DNA from: Notoacmeibacter sp.
GTDB lineage: Bacteria > Pseudomonadota > Alphaproteobacteria > Rhizobiales > Rhizobiaceae
Assembly: GCA_019912385.1 (NCBI GenBank)
Contig: JAIOIW010000030.1
Span: forward strand, 51,083-115,082
Direction of reading: 5' to 3'
Length of the DNA stretch: 64,000 bases
Position 1 is the stretch's first letter; each line of letters opens with the position of its first letter. This document shows, piece by piece, positions 16,823 to 27,524 of the stretch. Position numbers and translations under genes: made by a program. The notes beneath the pieces are model-generated. The model was not told the origin of the DNA. It saw nothing but the letters and a program-made list of their open reading frames with translations, and did not search any database.

Positions 16823-17724
16823 GCCGTCGCTTCGCTTGCGCGCGCCATCACCGAAGCTAGCGCCATGCCCGAGATGACATGCCAGATGCCCCAGAAAGCT
16901 GCGACCACCGCCATGCCGCCCAGCCCGCCGAAAAAGGCGAAGATCAGGATCAGCCCGAGGCCCGAATTCTGGATGCCGGTTTCGATGGTGATCGCACGGC
17001 GGTCGGCGTCCGTGACGCCGGCCAGCGTCGCGGTCGCGTAGCCCCCGGCAAACGCGAGGGCGTTGTGCAGGAAGACAAGCAACGCAACCATGCCGGCATA
17101 GCCGAGGAAGAAATCCCAGTTGCCGGCGAGCGCGGCGACGATGAAGGCGACGAAGATTACCATCGACAGGATCTGGAACGGCCGCCGGATGCGCGCGGCA
17201 AGCGCGGGCCGCACGACATTGACCGCGATGCCGAGGCAAAGCGGCAGCACCAGCATGAAGAAGACGGTGACGGCCACCTGCACCGGATCGATCGATACGG
17301 CGCGCAGGATCTCGCGCGTCGGGCCGTAGAGCGAGCCCCAGAAGGCGACATTGAACGGTGTGAGCAGCAGTGCCGCGATCGTGGCGATGGCCGTCATCGA
17401 CACCGAAAGGGCGGTGTTGCCGCGCGCCCGGTGGGTGATGAAATTGGAGATGTTGCCGCCGGGGCAGGCGGCAACCAGGATCAGTCCGAGCGCGATCGAA
17501 GGACGCGGCTGCAGCGCCACCACCATCGCGAAGGTCAGCACCGGCAGCACCACGAATTGGGAGACCATGCCGGTGATGACCGGTTTGGGCGCCCGCAGCA
17601 GCGCCTTGAAATCAGCGGGCTTCAGGTCCAGCGCGATGGCGAACATGACGATGCTCAGGATCGCGTTGAGCAGCATCAGCGAGCCGGGGCTGAAGTTCAG
17701 CATGATATCGTCGATGTCCTTCAT
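16819..17724 (-). CDS. BASS-family sodium/organic anion symporter
   Basis: A 301-residue membrane protein with about nine or ten helices and the bile acid:sodium symporter signature segments AACPGGNISNFITHRARGN and ITIETGIQNSGLGLIL, where the second (ETGIQN) lines the sodium and substrate site. The family carries bile acids, pyruvate, pantoate and other organic anions. The ATG at 17722-17724 overlaps the monooxygenase stop, so the long upstream frame is not the gene. Its place between a flavin monooxygenase and two SDR genes suggests it imports the compound they oxidise. Confidence 0.9.
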   Translation of the reverse strand: MKDIDDIMLNFSPGSLMLLNAILSIVMFAIALDLKPADFKALLRAPKPVITGMVSQFVVLPVLTFAMVVALQPRPSIALGLILVAACPGGNISNFITHRARGNTALSVSMTAIATIAALLLTPFNVAFWGSLYGPTREILRAVSIDPVQVAVTVFFMLVLPLCLGIAVNVVRPALAARIRRPFQILSMVIFVAFIVAALAGNWDFFLGYAGMVALLVFLHNALAFAGGYATATLAGVTDADRRAITIETGIQNSGLGLILIFAFFGGLGGMAVVAAFWGIWHVISGMALASVMARASEATA

Positions 17725-19058
17725 GGCCGCGCTCCCTTCAGTTGCCCGATCCGGCGCGTGACCGCGCTGCGGAAGGTCTTCTTGTCGACGTAATAGGCCA
17801 TGCGCGGCAGGTCGATGTAGTGTCTGCCGCCGGTCAGCCGCTCGAACGCCTTCGCCTTTTCCGCCCTGATCGCCAGCGCCGCCGGGTTGCCGTCGCGCAA
17901 GCCGGCAATGTAGCGGGCGACCATCTCGGCCTGCTCGTGGCGGCCCTGCCAGCCAAGCCCCAGCGCCTCGACCATGCCGATGACGAACAGGTCGTCGCGG
18001 GTTGGATGCATCGCGTTCATGAACAGGTGCGGCGCATCGCCCTGCCAGTTGAGCAGTGTGTTGTCGATGAACGGGTAGTGCAGCTTGTAGCCGGTCGCCG
18101 CCAGCACCAGGTCGTAGTCGCCGGATGTGCCGTCGGAAAAATGCACGGTGTTTCCGTCGAAGTGCCTGACATCGGCGCGCACGCGGATATCGCCGTGTCC
18201 GGCATGGAACAGGATCAGCGAATTGACCACCGGATGCGACTCGTAGAGTGCATAATCGGGCGCCGGAAATCCGTATTTCTGCGGGTCGCCGGCAAACCAT
18301 TTGAGGATCAGGCCGTCGATCCTGCGCTTCAGCCACGACGGTAGCGAGAGCGCGCCGCCCACCGTGTCCGCCGGCTTGCCGAATATGTATTTGGGCACGA
18401 AATAGTAGCCGCGGCGAAGCGAGATGTCGCAGCTTGCGCCGTGATGGATGGCGTCCACGGCAATGTCGCATCCCGAATTGCCGCCGCCGACGATCAGGAC
18501 CCTCTTGCCGGCAAGGATCGACGGCGAGCGATAGGCGCTGGAATGGAGGAACTCGCCGGAAAACGAACCCGCGAATTGCGGCATGTTGGGTTCCGACAAC
18601 GTTCCGTTGGCAATGATCAGCCCGGCGAAGTCCTCGCTGTGCTCTGCACCTTCGCCGTCGCGCCAGGTGATCGTCCAGCCGTCTCCGCTCTTGCCCTTCG
18701 GTTCGGCGCGAAGCACCTCGGCGTCGAAATGGAAGTGCCGGTAGAGATCGAAATGGCGGGCGAATGCGCGGAAGTAGTGCCTCATCTCGCGGTGCGAGGG
18801 ATAGTCCGCCACGCCGTCGGCCATCGGGAAATCGGCGAATTCGGTCATCCGTTTCGACGAGATCAGGTGCGCGGTCTCGTACATGGTCGAGCGCGGCCCT
18901 TCGATGTCCCAGAGCCCGCCGACGTCGCCGTTCAACTCGAAGCCGCGAAACGCGATCCCCTGTTCGATGAGTGTCTTTGCCATCGCCAGGCCGGATGGCC
19001 CGGCCCCGATCAGCGCGATTTCCCCATCCGCGCCGGCGCTGCTTACTTCGCCAGTCAT
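17721..19058 (-). CDS. Flavin-containing monooxygenase
   Basis: A 445-residue flavoenzyme with the FAD fingerprint GAGPSGLAMA (18-27), the FMO identifying motif FSGEFLHSSAY (166-176, FxGxxxHxxxY) and the NADPH Rossmann motif GGGNSG (191-196). It would use NADPH and oxygen to oxidise a heteroatom or a ketone (Baeyer-Villiger). An ACGGGAGGG ribosome site fixes the ATG at 19058. It is first in a four-gene minus-strand array with four-base overlaps: monooxygenase, BASS transporter, epimerase, broken SDR. Confidence 0.92.
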   Translation of the reverse strand: MTGEVSSAGADGEIALIGAGPSGLAMAKTLIEQGIAFRGFELNGDVGGLWDIEGPRSTMYETAHLISSKRMTEFADFPMADGVADYPSHREMRHYFRAFARHFDLYRHFHFDAEVLRAEPKGKSGDGWTITWRDGEGAEHSEDFAGLIIANGTLSEPNMPQFAGSFSGEFLHSSAYRSPSILAGKRVLIVGGGNSGCDIAVDAIHHGASCDISLRRGYYFVPKYIFGKPADTVGGALSLPSWLKRRIDGLILKWFAGDPQKYGFPAPDYALYESHPVVNSLILFHAGHGDIRVRADVRHFDGNTVHFSDGTSGDYDLVLAATGYKLHYPFIDNTLLNWQGDAPHLFMNAMHPTRDDLFVIGMVEALGLGWQGRHEQAEMVARYIAGLRDGNPAALAIRAEKAKAFERLTGGRHYIDLPRMAYYVDKKTFRSAVTRRIGQLKGARP

Positions 19059-19284
19059 TGTCCCTCCCGTGCCGGCCGTCCTCCGCAGCCTGGCAAACCG
19101 GTTATAGCGAAGGGACGGAACGCCCGAAAGGCCCGCAGGCCTGACGTTCGGGCAGGGTTGCATCCACTGCACCCCCATGCGAATCTGTGGATCGCAAACG
19201 CCCACGCGGCTTCAACCCCGCGCAATTCTGACCGGTCATTCCGCTGCGTCTGGCTCCAGTTTTGCCAGACCGAGGAGAACCATC

Positions 19285-19734
19285 ATGAGCACGGCGAAAT
19301 CCGGCGACATCGTACGCATCCACTACACCGGCACCCTGACCGACGGCACGCAGTTCGACAGTTCTGCGGGGCGCGAGCCGCTCGGCTTCAGGCTCGGCGC
19401 CGGCCAGATCATTCCGGGTCTCGAAAGGGAGATCGCCGGCATGATCGTCGGCGAGAAGAAAAGCGCGACGATTGCCGCGACCGACGCTTACGGCCCCTAC
19501 AATCCTGGCCAGGTCCAGGAAGTTCCGCGCTCGGCCCTGCCGCCGGAAATCGAGCCCGAAACCGGCATGCAGCTCCAGGCGACCACCGAGGCCGGCCAGC
19601 CGGTCAATCTGGTCGTCACCGCGACCAGCGAGGAGAGCATCACGGTTGACGGCAATCATCCGCTCGCCGGCAAGGATCTGGTGTTCGAATTCGAACTGGT
19701 TGAAATCGTCACCGAACCGGACGACGCCGCGTAG
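19285..19734 (+). CDS. FKBP-type peptidyl-prolyl isomerase, SlyD-like
   Basis: A 149-residue isomerase/chaperone. The FKBP half opens VRIHYTGTLTDGTQFDSS and continues GQIIPGLEREIAGM. An insert-in-flap domain of about 50 residues follows (YGPYNPGQVQEVP...), and the FKBP strand closes as GKDLVFEFELVEI. This is the SlyD/FkpB layout, but without the His/Cys-rich metal-binding tail of E. coli SlyD. There is no signal peptide, so it acts in the cytosol. The ATG at 19285 follows GAGGAG. It converges on the sulfur-assimilation genes. Confidence 0.93.
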   Translation: MSTAKSGDIVRIHYTGTLTDGTQFDSSAGREPLGFRLGAGQIIPGLEREIAGMIVGEKKSATIAATDAYGPYNPGQVQEVPRSALPPEIEPETGMQLQATTEAGQPVNLVVTATSEESITVDGNHPLAGKDLVFEFELVEIVTEPDDAA

Positions 19735-19784
19735 GCCACGCCCGCGCGCGATCATCACAACCGGATTTGGCGAAGGCACTGCTG

Positions 19785-20348
19785 TCAGTTGTGGTGGATA
19801 CGCGGGTTTTCCTCGCTGCTCCGGGCCGATACCCGCCGCCATGAATAGGATCGCGGCGAAGGCGCAGGATTGGCGGCCGGCTGGTAGTGATAGCCGAGCC
19901 CGCCGGTCTGCCCGGCCGAAAGCCTGGCCTGCGCCACCGGATCGCTGACGACAAGTTCGTCGAAACCGGTGCGCAACATGTGCGCGAGCTGGTCGGTCAG
20001 CACCTCACCGGTGGCGCGGATGGTGCCGGCATAGCCGCAGCGTGTGCGCAGCAGATGTGCCTTGGAATAGCTGCGTCCGTCGGCAAAGCCGGGAAAGGCA
20101 AGCGCGACGAGCGCAAGCTCATCGAGCCTGTCCGTTATCGCCTCGATCGGATCGCCGGGCTGCAACTCGACGCCGATGCGCCCTGCACGGGTTTCAAGCG
20201 CTGCCGCGTCCAGCACAAGGAAGGCTTCAAGCGGAAGCAGGATCTGGGCGTCGTCCGCCGCCCCGTCCAGGCTTTCCGCCCGTATCCATCGGTCCGTGGC
20301 GAAACCGGTTCGTGTCCACAGTCGCGGCTCTGTTGTCCCGTCGGTCAT
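19785..20348 (-). CDS. DUF934 protein of the sulfite-reduction cluster
   Basis: A 187-residue protein of the DUF934 family, found almost only next to cysH and cysI genes in proteobacteria. The segment LALVALAFPGFADGRSYSKA followed by LLRTRCGYAGTIRATGEVL is typical. A role helping assimilatory sulfite reduction is inferred from context, as no reaction is established. The C-terminal tail after about residue 155 is variable. It lies 11 bases after cysH in the same direction, so the two are cotranscribed. Confidence 0.88.
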   Translation of the reverse strand: MTDGTTEPRLWTRTGFATDRWIRAESLDGAADDAQILLPLEAFLVLDAAALETRAGRIGVELQPGDPIEAITDRLDELALVALAFPGFADGRSYSKAHLLRTRCGYAGTIRATGEVLTDQLAHMLRTGFDELVVSDPVAQARLSAGQTGGLGYHYQPAANPAPSPRSYSWRRVSARSSEENPRIHHN

Positions 20349-20359
20349 GGTCGTCTCCG

Positions 20360-21083
20360 TCACAGCGAGGATGAGGCGAGCGATTGCTCGAGCCCGCCGA
20401 GATGGATGCCGCATTCCGTCTTGGCCGATCCCGACCAGCGCCCGGCGCGCGGGTCATCGCCCGGCTTGACCGGCTGGGTGCAGGGGAAGCAGCCGATCGA
20501 CAGGTAACCATAGGCGACCAGCGGGTTCTCGCGCAGGCCGTGGACCGTGGCATAGGCCTGGATGTCGCGCGCGTCCCAGCCGGCGAGCGGATTGATGCGG
20601 ACCCGGCTGCCGACGGCTTCGAAGACCGGCAGTTTCGCCCGTGTGGCCGACTGGAAACGCTTGCGCCCGGTGAACCAGGCGCGCCACGGCTCCACAGTGC
20701 GCGCCATCGGTTCGACCTTGCGCACCGCGCAGCACCCGTCGGTATCGGTCTTGTGCAGATCGCCGGCGGGATCGCTCTCAGATAGCGATTTGGCGCGCGG
20801 TTCGACGATGCGCAGTCCGGTCAGGCCGAGATCGGAAACCAGCGCGTCGCGGTAGCCGATCGTCTCCTCGAAATGCTTGCCGGTCTCCAGGAAGGCGACC
20901 GGCAGGGAGCGGTCGACCCGGGAAATCAGGTGCAGCAGCACGGCGGAATCCGCGCCGAACGACGACACTGCGCCGATCTCACCGGCAAACAGGCGGCCAA
21001 CCGCCAGTTCGATGATCCGCGCCGGCTCCAGCCCGCCATAGCGGGCTTCGAGCACCGCGGCTTCGGCTTTCGTTTCGGCAGCG

Positions 21084-21109
<26 letters not shown>
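20360..21109 (-). CDS. cysH: Phosphoadenylyl/adenylyl-sulfate reductase
   Basis: A 249-residue reductase of activated sulfate to sulfite. The nucleotide-binding region contains SSFGADSAVLLHL, and the catalytic motif ECGIHLG has Cys233. It also carries Cys126-Cys127 (DGCCAVRK) and Cys207/Cys210 (CFPC), the four-cysteine 4Fe-4S site of APS-using bacterial and plant enzymes, so adenylyl sulfate is the expected substrate. The start at 21109 is set by GGGAGG eight bases upstream and gives a 26-base overlap with the sulfite reductase gene. Confidence 0.95.
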
Positions 21110-22754
<1,645 letters not shown>

Positions 22755-22776
22755 GAGCGGACCTTCCCGGTGTGTT

Positions 22777-23085
22777 TCAGGCGGCGCGCGACAAGGCGGC
22801 CACCGCCTGCTTGCCGAGATCGCGGCGCACCGTCGGGCCGGCGGCGCGAATGCACTCGCGCAGCCGCTGCGGCTCGACTCGACCATCGACCAGGGCGATG
22901 TCGATCAGGTTGACGTCCACGACCTCGTTCCTGAGGAACGCGGCATGGCCGGCACGCGCCAGCTTCTTCTCGGTTGCCGCGTCATGCGCGATTTCCGCGC
23001 CGTCGATCGCACCCACCCAGGAGTGGTCTGCGGCCAGCCACACGACTTCGCCGTCGACAAGCCGGTTTGCGGTCAATATTTTCAT
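22777..23085 (-). CDS. DUF2849 protein, sulfite-reductase associated
   Basis: A 102-residue protein of the DUF2849 family, which regularly precedes the sulfite reductase gene in Rhizobiales. ANRLVDGEVVWLAADHSWV is the typical opening. It is small, acidic, without signal peptide or metal motif, and its job in sulfite reduction is unknown. The ATG at 23085 is followed 22 bases after the stop by cysI. It heads the minus-strand cluster DUF2849-cysI-cysH-DUF934, whose promoter must lie in the 271-base gap to the divergent gene. Confidence 0.88.
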   Translation of the reverse strand: MKILTANRLVDGEVVWLAADHSWVGAIDGAEIAHDAATEKKLARAGHAAFLRNEVVDVNLIDIALVDGRVEPQRLRECIRAAGPTVRRDLGKQAVAALSRAA

Positions 23086-23356
23086 CACGCGTCTCCCTGG
23101 CGAGCGCATTTTCGTTGACAGACATCAAGGCACACGGCCTTGAAATCGTCTTGATGGGAGGCAGGTTGGAGTCTGCCGGACGATGCATGAAATGTGGGCC
23201 GGTTCGGTTGCCAGGAGAAGGAACAGGGCTTTTGCCTGCCCCCTCGGATGGCAATCGTTTTTGCGCCGTCAGGTCTGGTCTGGAAAATCCGTTCCAGCAG
23301 GCATCCGCCAATTGCCGTGCCGGCAGACAGCCGACAAGGAACCGAAGGAGATGGAT

Positions 23357-23806
23357 ATGGGCGACATGATCATCCAGCGAGGCGACATCGTTGTCGTTGC
23401 CGATGGCGAAAAGGCATTGTTTCTCGTCAATGCGGGCGACACCGCCAACCTGGAACTGCAGGTCCTGCGCGAGATGGAGCAGGACAATCCGCCCACCAGG
23501 GACCAGGGCACTGCTCGCCCGGGACGGCTGAATGATGCGTCCTTCCTCGGCCACCGCAGTGCGGTGGAGGAAACGGACTGGCATCGCGTGGCGAAAGAGC
23601 GTTTCGCCAGGGAGATCGCCGGCCGCATGCATGCCATGGTGCAGGCCGGCAAATGCGAGCGCCTGATTGTCGCCGCCGCCCCCAGGATTCTCGGCGAGTT
23701 GCGCAAGGCCTATCACAAGGACGTCGAAAACCGTGTTGTCGCCGAGATCGACAAGGACCTCACCAAGCATCCGGTTGACGAGATAGAGAAACTGCTGGCC
23801 GGCTAG
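23357..23806 (+). CDS. Host-attachment family protein (AtsE/PF10116-like)
   Basis: A 149-residue cytoplasmic protein. The N-terminal strand IVVVADGEKALFLVNAGD, the central WHRVAKERFAREIAGRM and the later LIVAAAPRILGELR fit the host-attachment family, which includes the Agrobacterium attachment-linked AtsE-type protein. The fold resembles archaeal release-factor/Pelota-like domains, so the attachment label is historical. I take the second ATG (23357), six bases after AAGGAG, because the ATG at 23351 abuts the ribosome site. It diverges from the cys cluster and converges on the hydrolase gene. Confidence 0.82.
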   Translation: MGDMIIQRGDIVVVADGEKALFLVNAGDTANLELQVLREMEQDNPPTRDQGTARPGRLNDASFLGHRSAVEETDWHRVAKERFAREIAGRMHAMVQAGKCERLIVAAAPRILGELRKAYHKDVENRVVAEIDKDLTKHPVDEIEKLLAG

Positions 23807-23813
23807 AGCGCGT

Positions 23814-24653
23814 TCAACTCGCCAGGAAAGACCGCAGCAATCGCTGCTCGCGTTCGCTCACCATCGTCGGCGCGTGGCCGTAGCCGGGCAGTTCCTCGAA
23901 CTTCGGCTTCGGTCCGCGAGCGCACATTTCGTTGGCGACGTCCCTCGGCAGCACGTCGGACGTCTCGCCGCGCAACAGCAGGGTCGGCGCTTCCACCGCA
24001 TCCCAGGCCGGCCAGCAATCGAGATCCGACTTGTGCAAGGTGAACATGGTCACGATCTGCGGATCGTAGTGTACGGTCACCTTGCCGGCATCGGTGCGCC
24101 GTCCCGACGTGTCGGTCATGCGCCGCCAGAACGATGCGGGGTTTTCGCCAAACGGCTCATAGGCGGTTCTCAACCAGGCCTCGAGCGCGGCCATGGTGTC
24201 GAAAACAGGCGGGTTGCCGACATAGGAGGCGATGCGGCCGCTCGCCTCCTCGGGGATCTGCGGGCCGATGTCGTTGACGACGAGATGGCTGATACGCCCT
24301 TTCAGCCGTCCGGCTGCAAGCGTGACGCCGAGCAGGCCGCCCATCGACGTGCCGACCCAGCGCATCTTGCCGGCACCGTAGTAGTCAAGGACGGCTTCGG
24401 CATGGTCGCTGAACGCGGCATAGGAATAATCGGTCGCCACGTCGTTTGCCCAGGACGACAGCCCCCGGCCCAGCGTATCGGGGCAGATCACGAAGTAGGT
24501 ATCGGCGAGCGCCAGCGCCACCTCGTCGAAATCGCGTCCGGTGCGCGCCAGCCCGTGCCACATCACCAACGGTGGCTTTGCCGGATCGCCCCACTCGGTA
24601 ACGTGCAGCTCGTGCGGGCCGCACGCGACATAGGTTGAACGCGGTTGAACCAT
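23814..24653 (-). CDS. Alpha/beta-fold hydrolase at the end of the branched-chain-type ABC operon
   Basis: A 279-residue serine hydrolase. The oxyanion segment is MWHGLARTGRDF, the nucleophile elbow is VGTSMGG (GxSxG type), the acid lies near LLLRGETSDVLP and the catalytic His in PGYGHAPT. The start ATG overlaps the livM-like stop by one base (TGATG), making it the last gene of the operon. It could cleave an ester, lactone or C-C bond in the compound imported and activated by the operon. The family alone does not say which. Confidence 0.88.
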   Translation of the reverse strand: MVQPRSTYVACGPHELHVTEWGDPAKPPLVMWHGLARTGRDFDEVALALADTYFVICPDTLGRGLSSWANDVATDYSYAAFSDHAEAVLDYYGAGKMRWVGTSMGGLLGVTLAAGRLKGRISHLVVNDIGPQIPEEASGRIASYVGNPPVFDTMAALEAWLRTAYEPFGENPASFWRRMTDTSGRRTDAGKVTVHYDPQIVTMFTLHKSDLDCWPAWDAVEAPTLLLRGETSDVLPRDVANEMCARGPKPKFEELPGYGHAPTMVSEREQRLLRSFLAS

Positions 24654-25753
24654 CAGTGCGATCCCTTTTTCATGAGCGTGCCGGCAATGCCTGCCGGAAA
24701 GAAATAGACCAGCAGGATGAACAGCAGGCCCAGCCACAACAGCCAGCGATCCGGATCGAGGAGTTGCGGCAGCACCGGCACCGCCGAGGTCGCCTCGGCC
24801 GCCGCGCCCATCAAATCCTTCAGGTAGAACTGGGCGAGGTTCATGATCACCACGCCGATCACGGCGCCGACCATCGTTCCCATGCCGCCGATCACCACCA
24901 TCAGCAGGATGTCGATCATGATGGCGAAGGAGAATGTGGTCTCCGGCCCGGTATATCTCAGCCAAACAGCCCACACCGCCCCGGCAAGCGCGGCGATGAC
25001 CGCAGCGATGACGAATACCGACGTGCGGTAGGCGACCACTCGGTAGCCGATCGCCTCGGCGCGAAGATCGTTCTCGCGGATCGCCTCCAGCACGGTGCCG
25101 AGCGGCGAGCGCACGATGCGGTTCAGCACATAGAACAGCGCAAGGCAGGACAAGAAGACGAAATAATAGGCGGCAATCTTGCCGTTCATGGATACGCCGA
25201 GCAGTTTCGCGACCTTGCCGTCGTCGGTCGTCAGCAGCTTGGTCGCCGGCGAAAACAGCTTCGGCGCCGAATAGACGATGCCGTCCTCGCCGCCGGTGAA
25301 ATCGGAGAGCTGCGAGGCGAGCACGGCCATCACCGAGGCAGCGGCAAGCGTCACCATGGCAAAGAAGATCGCCTTGACGCGCAGCGACAGCACGCCGATC
25401 AGCACCGCGAGCACGATGGCCGCCAGCACGCCCGCCGACCCGCCCAGCGCGATCGCGCCCCATGTCGCCCCCATGCCCTTCAGCGCCATCGCCACGCCAT
25501 AGGCGCCGAGCCCGAAGAACATGGTGTGAGCGAAGGAAACGATGCCGGTATAGCCGATCAGCAGGTCGTAGCTCGCCGCCAGCACGATGAAGATGCAGAT
25601 GCGCGCCGCCACCTGGCCGCTGCGCACGTCGGGAAACAGGAACGGCGCGAACATCAGCGCCAGACCGATCAGCCCGGCCACGCCATAGACGATCATCCGT
25701 CCGGTGCGTGCCCGGTCGGCTGGCGGATTTGAGGGAATTGCCGTGTCGGTCAT
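24653..25753 (-). CDS. Branched-chain-type ABC transporter permease (LivM-like)
   Basis: A 366-residue membrane protein of the LivM family with about ten helices. ASYDLLIGYTGIVSFAHTMFFGLGAYG and AEAIGYRVVAYRTSVFVIAA are family segments, the latter forming the cytoplasmic loop that meets the ATPases. It carries an atypical soluble insert of about 40 residues around FTGGEDGIVYSAPKLFSP. It starts ten bases after the LivH-like gene. Transporters of this class move amino acids, amides, urea or aromatic acids; the neighbouring CoA ligase favours an organic acid. Confidence 0.93.
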   Translation of the reverse strand: MTDTAIPSNPPADRARTGRMIVYGVAGLIGLALMFAPFLFPDVRSGQVAARICIFIVLAASYDLLIGYTGIVSFAHTMFFGLGAYGVAMALKGMGATWGAIALGGSAGVLAAIVLAVLIGVLSLRVKAIFFAMVTLAAASVMAVLASQLSDFTGGEDGIVYSAPKLFSPATKLLTTDDGKVAKLLGVSMNGKIAAYYFVFLSCLALFYVLNRIVRSPLGTVLEAIRENDLRAEAIGYRVVAYRTSVFVIAAVIAALAGAVWAVWLRYTGPETTFSFAIMIDILLMVVIGGMGTMVGAVIGVVIMNLAQFYLKDLMGAAAEATSAVPVLPQLLDPDRWLLWLGLLFILLVYFFPAGIAGTLMKKGSH

Positions 25754-25763
25754 TCGCCCCGCC

Positions 25764-26756
25764 TCACAATTTCAGCGCCGGGCGCAAGCCCCAGGGCCGC
25801 CACAGCAGGATCGCCATCATCAGCAGCATGTTGGAGGCGAGCGACAGCTTGGGAAACAGGAAGGCGACGTAGTTGCCCAGCAGCCCGACCAGCAGCGCAC
25901 CGAGCAGCGACCCCTCGATCGAGCCCAGCCCGCCGATGATGACGACGATGAACACCAGGATCATCAACTCGCCGCCGAGCGCGCCCGAGATCAGGCCCTG
26001 GTAGCCCGCCCACATCGCCCCGCCCATGGCGGCGAGCGCCGAGCCGACCATGAACACGCCCACGAAGAGGCGGTCGATTTTGAAACCCAGCGCCTCGACC
26101 ATCTCGCGGTCCTCCACGCCGGCGCGGATCAGCAGGCCGATGCGCGTGCGGTTGAGCACCAGGTAGAGCACGATGAACACCGCCAGCCCGAGACCGAAGG
26201 CGAACACCCGGTAGATCTCGATCGAGATGTCGCCAATGATGAATGAGCCTTCGAGCATTGCCGGGCGCGGCACGGCGACCGGATTGCCGCCCCAGGTCGC
26301 CAGGATGATCTGCTCGGCGACGATCAGCGCGCCGATGGTGATGAGGATCTGGCGCAGATGGTCGCGATAGACCGGCTTGACGATCACGCGCTCGAAGAAC
26401 CAGCCGGCGACGAGGCCGAACAGGCTGGCGACGCCGATGGCGGTAAACAGGGCCAGGAAATTGAGCGCCACCGAACTGGAACCGACAAAACCGGGCATCA
26501 GCGCCAGCATCGAGGCGGCGATGAAGGCGCCGAACGAGATGAAGGCCGAATGGCCGAAATTGAGCACGTCCATCAGTCCGAAGACCAGCGAAAGTCCCGA
26601 GGCCATCAGGAAGATCATCATCCCCATGGCCAGGCCCGCGACCGTCAGCGTCACCCAGGACGAGTAAGATCCGATCAACGGCAGCGCGATGATCATCAGC
26701 AGCACCGGCAGGGCGTTGACGCCGCCGACACGGGCGAAGAGCGTCGAGGCGTTCAT
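25764..26756 (-). CDS. Branched-chain-type ABC transporter permease (LivH-like)
   Basis: A 330-residue LivH-family permease. The early segment ASGLSLVFGLMDVLNFGHSAF is characteristic, and the cytoplasmic loop RAGVEDREMVEALGFKIDRLF contacts the LivF/LivG ATPases. It follows the LivF gene by 45 bases in an operon order of LivG, LivF, LivH, LivM. The N-terminus has one more hydrophobic stretch than the shortest homologues. With LivM it forms the channel for the ligand of the binding protein at 28.4-29.6 kb. Confidence 0.93.
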   Translation of the reverse strand: MNASTLFARVGGVNALPVLLMIIALPLIGSYSSWVTLTVAGLAMGMMIFLMASGLSLVFGLMDVLNFGHSAFISFGAFIAASMLALMPGFVGSSSVALNFLALFTAIGVASLFGLVAGWFFERVIVKPVYRDHLRQILITIGALIVAEQIILATWGGNPVAVPRPAMLEGSFIIGDISIEIYRVFAFGLGLAVFIVLYLVLNRTRIGLLIRAGVEDREMVEALGFKIDRLFVGVFMVGSALAAMGGAMWAGYQGLISGALGGELMILVFIVVIIGGLGSIEGSLLGALLVGLLGNYVAFLFPKLSLASNMLLMMAILLWRPWGLRPALKL

Positions 26757-26801
26757 GCGGACCTCCTGATTTCGCGGATTGCCATCATCTCGATTTCCCC
26801 C

Positions 26802-27524
26802 TCACTGGTGCGCGTCGAGCGACAGGCTGAGCAGTCTCGTTTGCAGCGCCTTGTCGCCCGCCAGCGCCGACATCTCGCCGGAATGGGCAATGCGGCCGTC
26901 GTCGATCACCGACACGCCGGCGCCCAGCGACGAAGCGAACAGGAAATTCTGTTCCACCAGCAGGATCGTTGTTTCCTGCGCGATCTCGCGGAAGGCGTCG
27001 ATCATGGCGCGGATGATCGCCGGCGCCAGCCCCTTGGTCGGCTCGTCGATCAGGATCATTTCGCGCCGCTCGATGATGGCCCGCGAGATTGCCAGCATCT
27101 GCTTCTGCCCGCCCGAAAGCGACCAGGCGGGCTTGGTCCAGAATTTCTCCATCGCCGGAAACAGCGCGAAGACGCGCCCCAGCCGGTCGTCGTTGAACCG
27201 CCCGGTGGTCGAGGCGAGGCGCATGTTCTCCTCCACCGTCAGGCGGCCGAAGACGCCCATGTTCTCCGGCACGTAGGCGATGCCGAGGCGGGCGATGTCG
27301 GAGGTGTGAAGCGCGGTGATGTCGTGGTGGCGGAAGACGATGGCGCCGGCGCGCGCGCGCCACAGCCCCATGATCGTCCTCAGCGTCGTCGTCTTGCCGG
27401 CGCCGTTGCGCCCCAGCAGCACATAGACCCCGCCCTCGGGCACGTCGAGCGTGATGCCGTGCAGGATGTGGTACTGGCCGATATCGGTGTGGACATCGTC
27501 GAGCCGGAGGATGAAGTCGCTCAT
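26802..27524 (-). CDS. Branched-chain-type ABC transporter ATPase (LivF-like)
   Basis: A 240-residue ATPase with Walker A GRNGAGKTT near residue 38, signature SLSGGQKQMLAISRA, Walker B MILIDEPTKG and a switch region LVEQN. IAYVPENMGVFGRLTVEENM is typical of LivF. The gene starts inside the end of the LivG gene (ATGA overlap at 27521-27524), so the two ATPases are made together and probably act as a heterodimer. Confidence 0.95.
   Translation of the reverse strand: MSDFILRLDDVHTDIGQYHILHGITLDVPEGGVYVLLGRNGAGKTTTLRTIMGLWRARAGAIVFRHHDITALHTSDIARLGIAYVPENMGVFGRLTVEENMRLASTTGRFNDDRLGRVFALFPAMEKFWTKPAWSLSGGQKQMLAISRAIIERREMILIDEPTKGLAPAIIRAMIDAFREIAQETTILLVEQNFLFASSLGAGVSVIDDGRIAHSGEMSALAGDKALQTRLLSLSLDAHQ

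Noticed and set aside
23115..23143. TTGACA with a possible -10 about 17 bases later in the cys/host-attachment gap, considered as a promoter.
   Set aside because: The downstream hexamer (CCTTGA) does not resemble a -10 element, so the match rests on six bases only.
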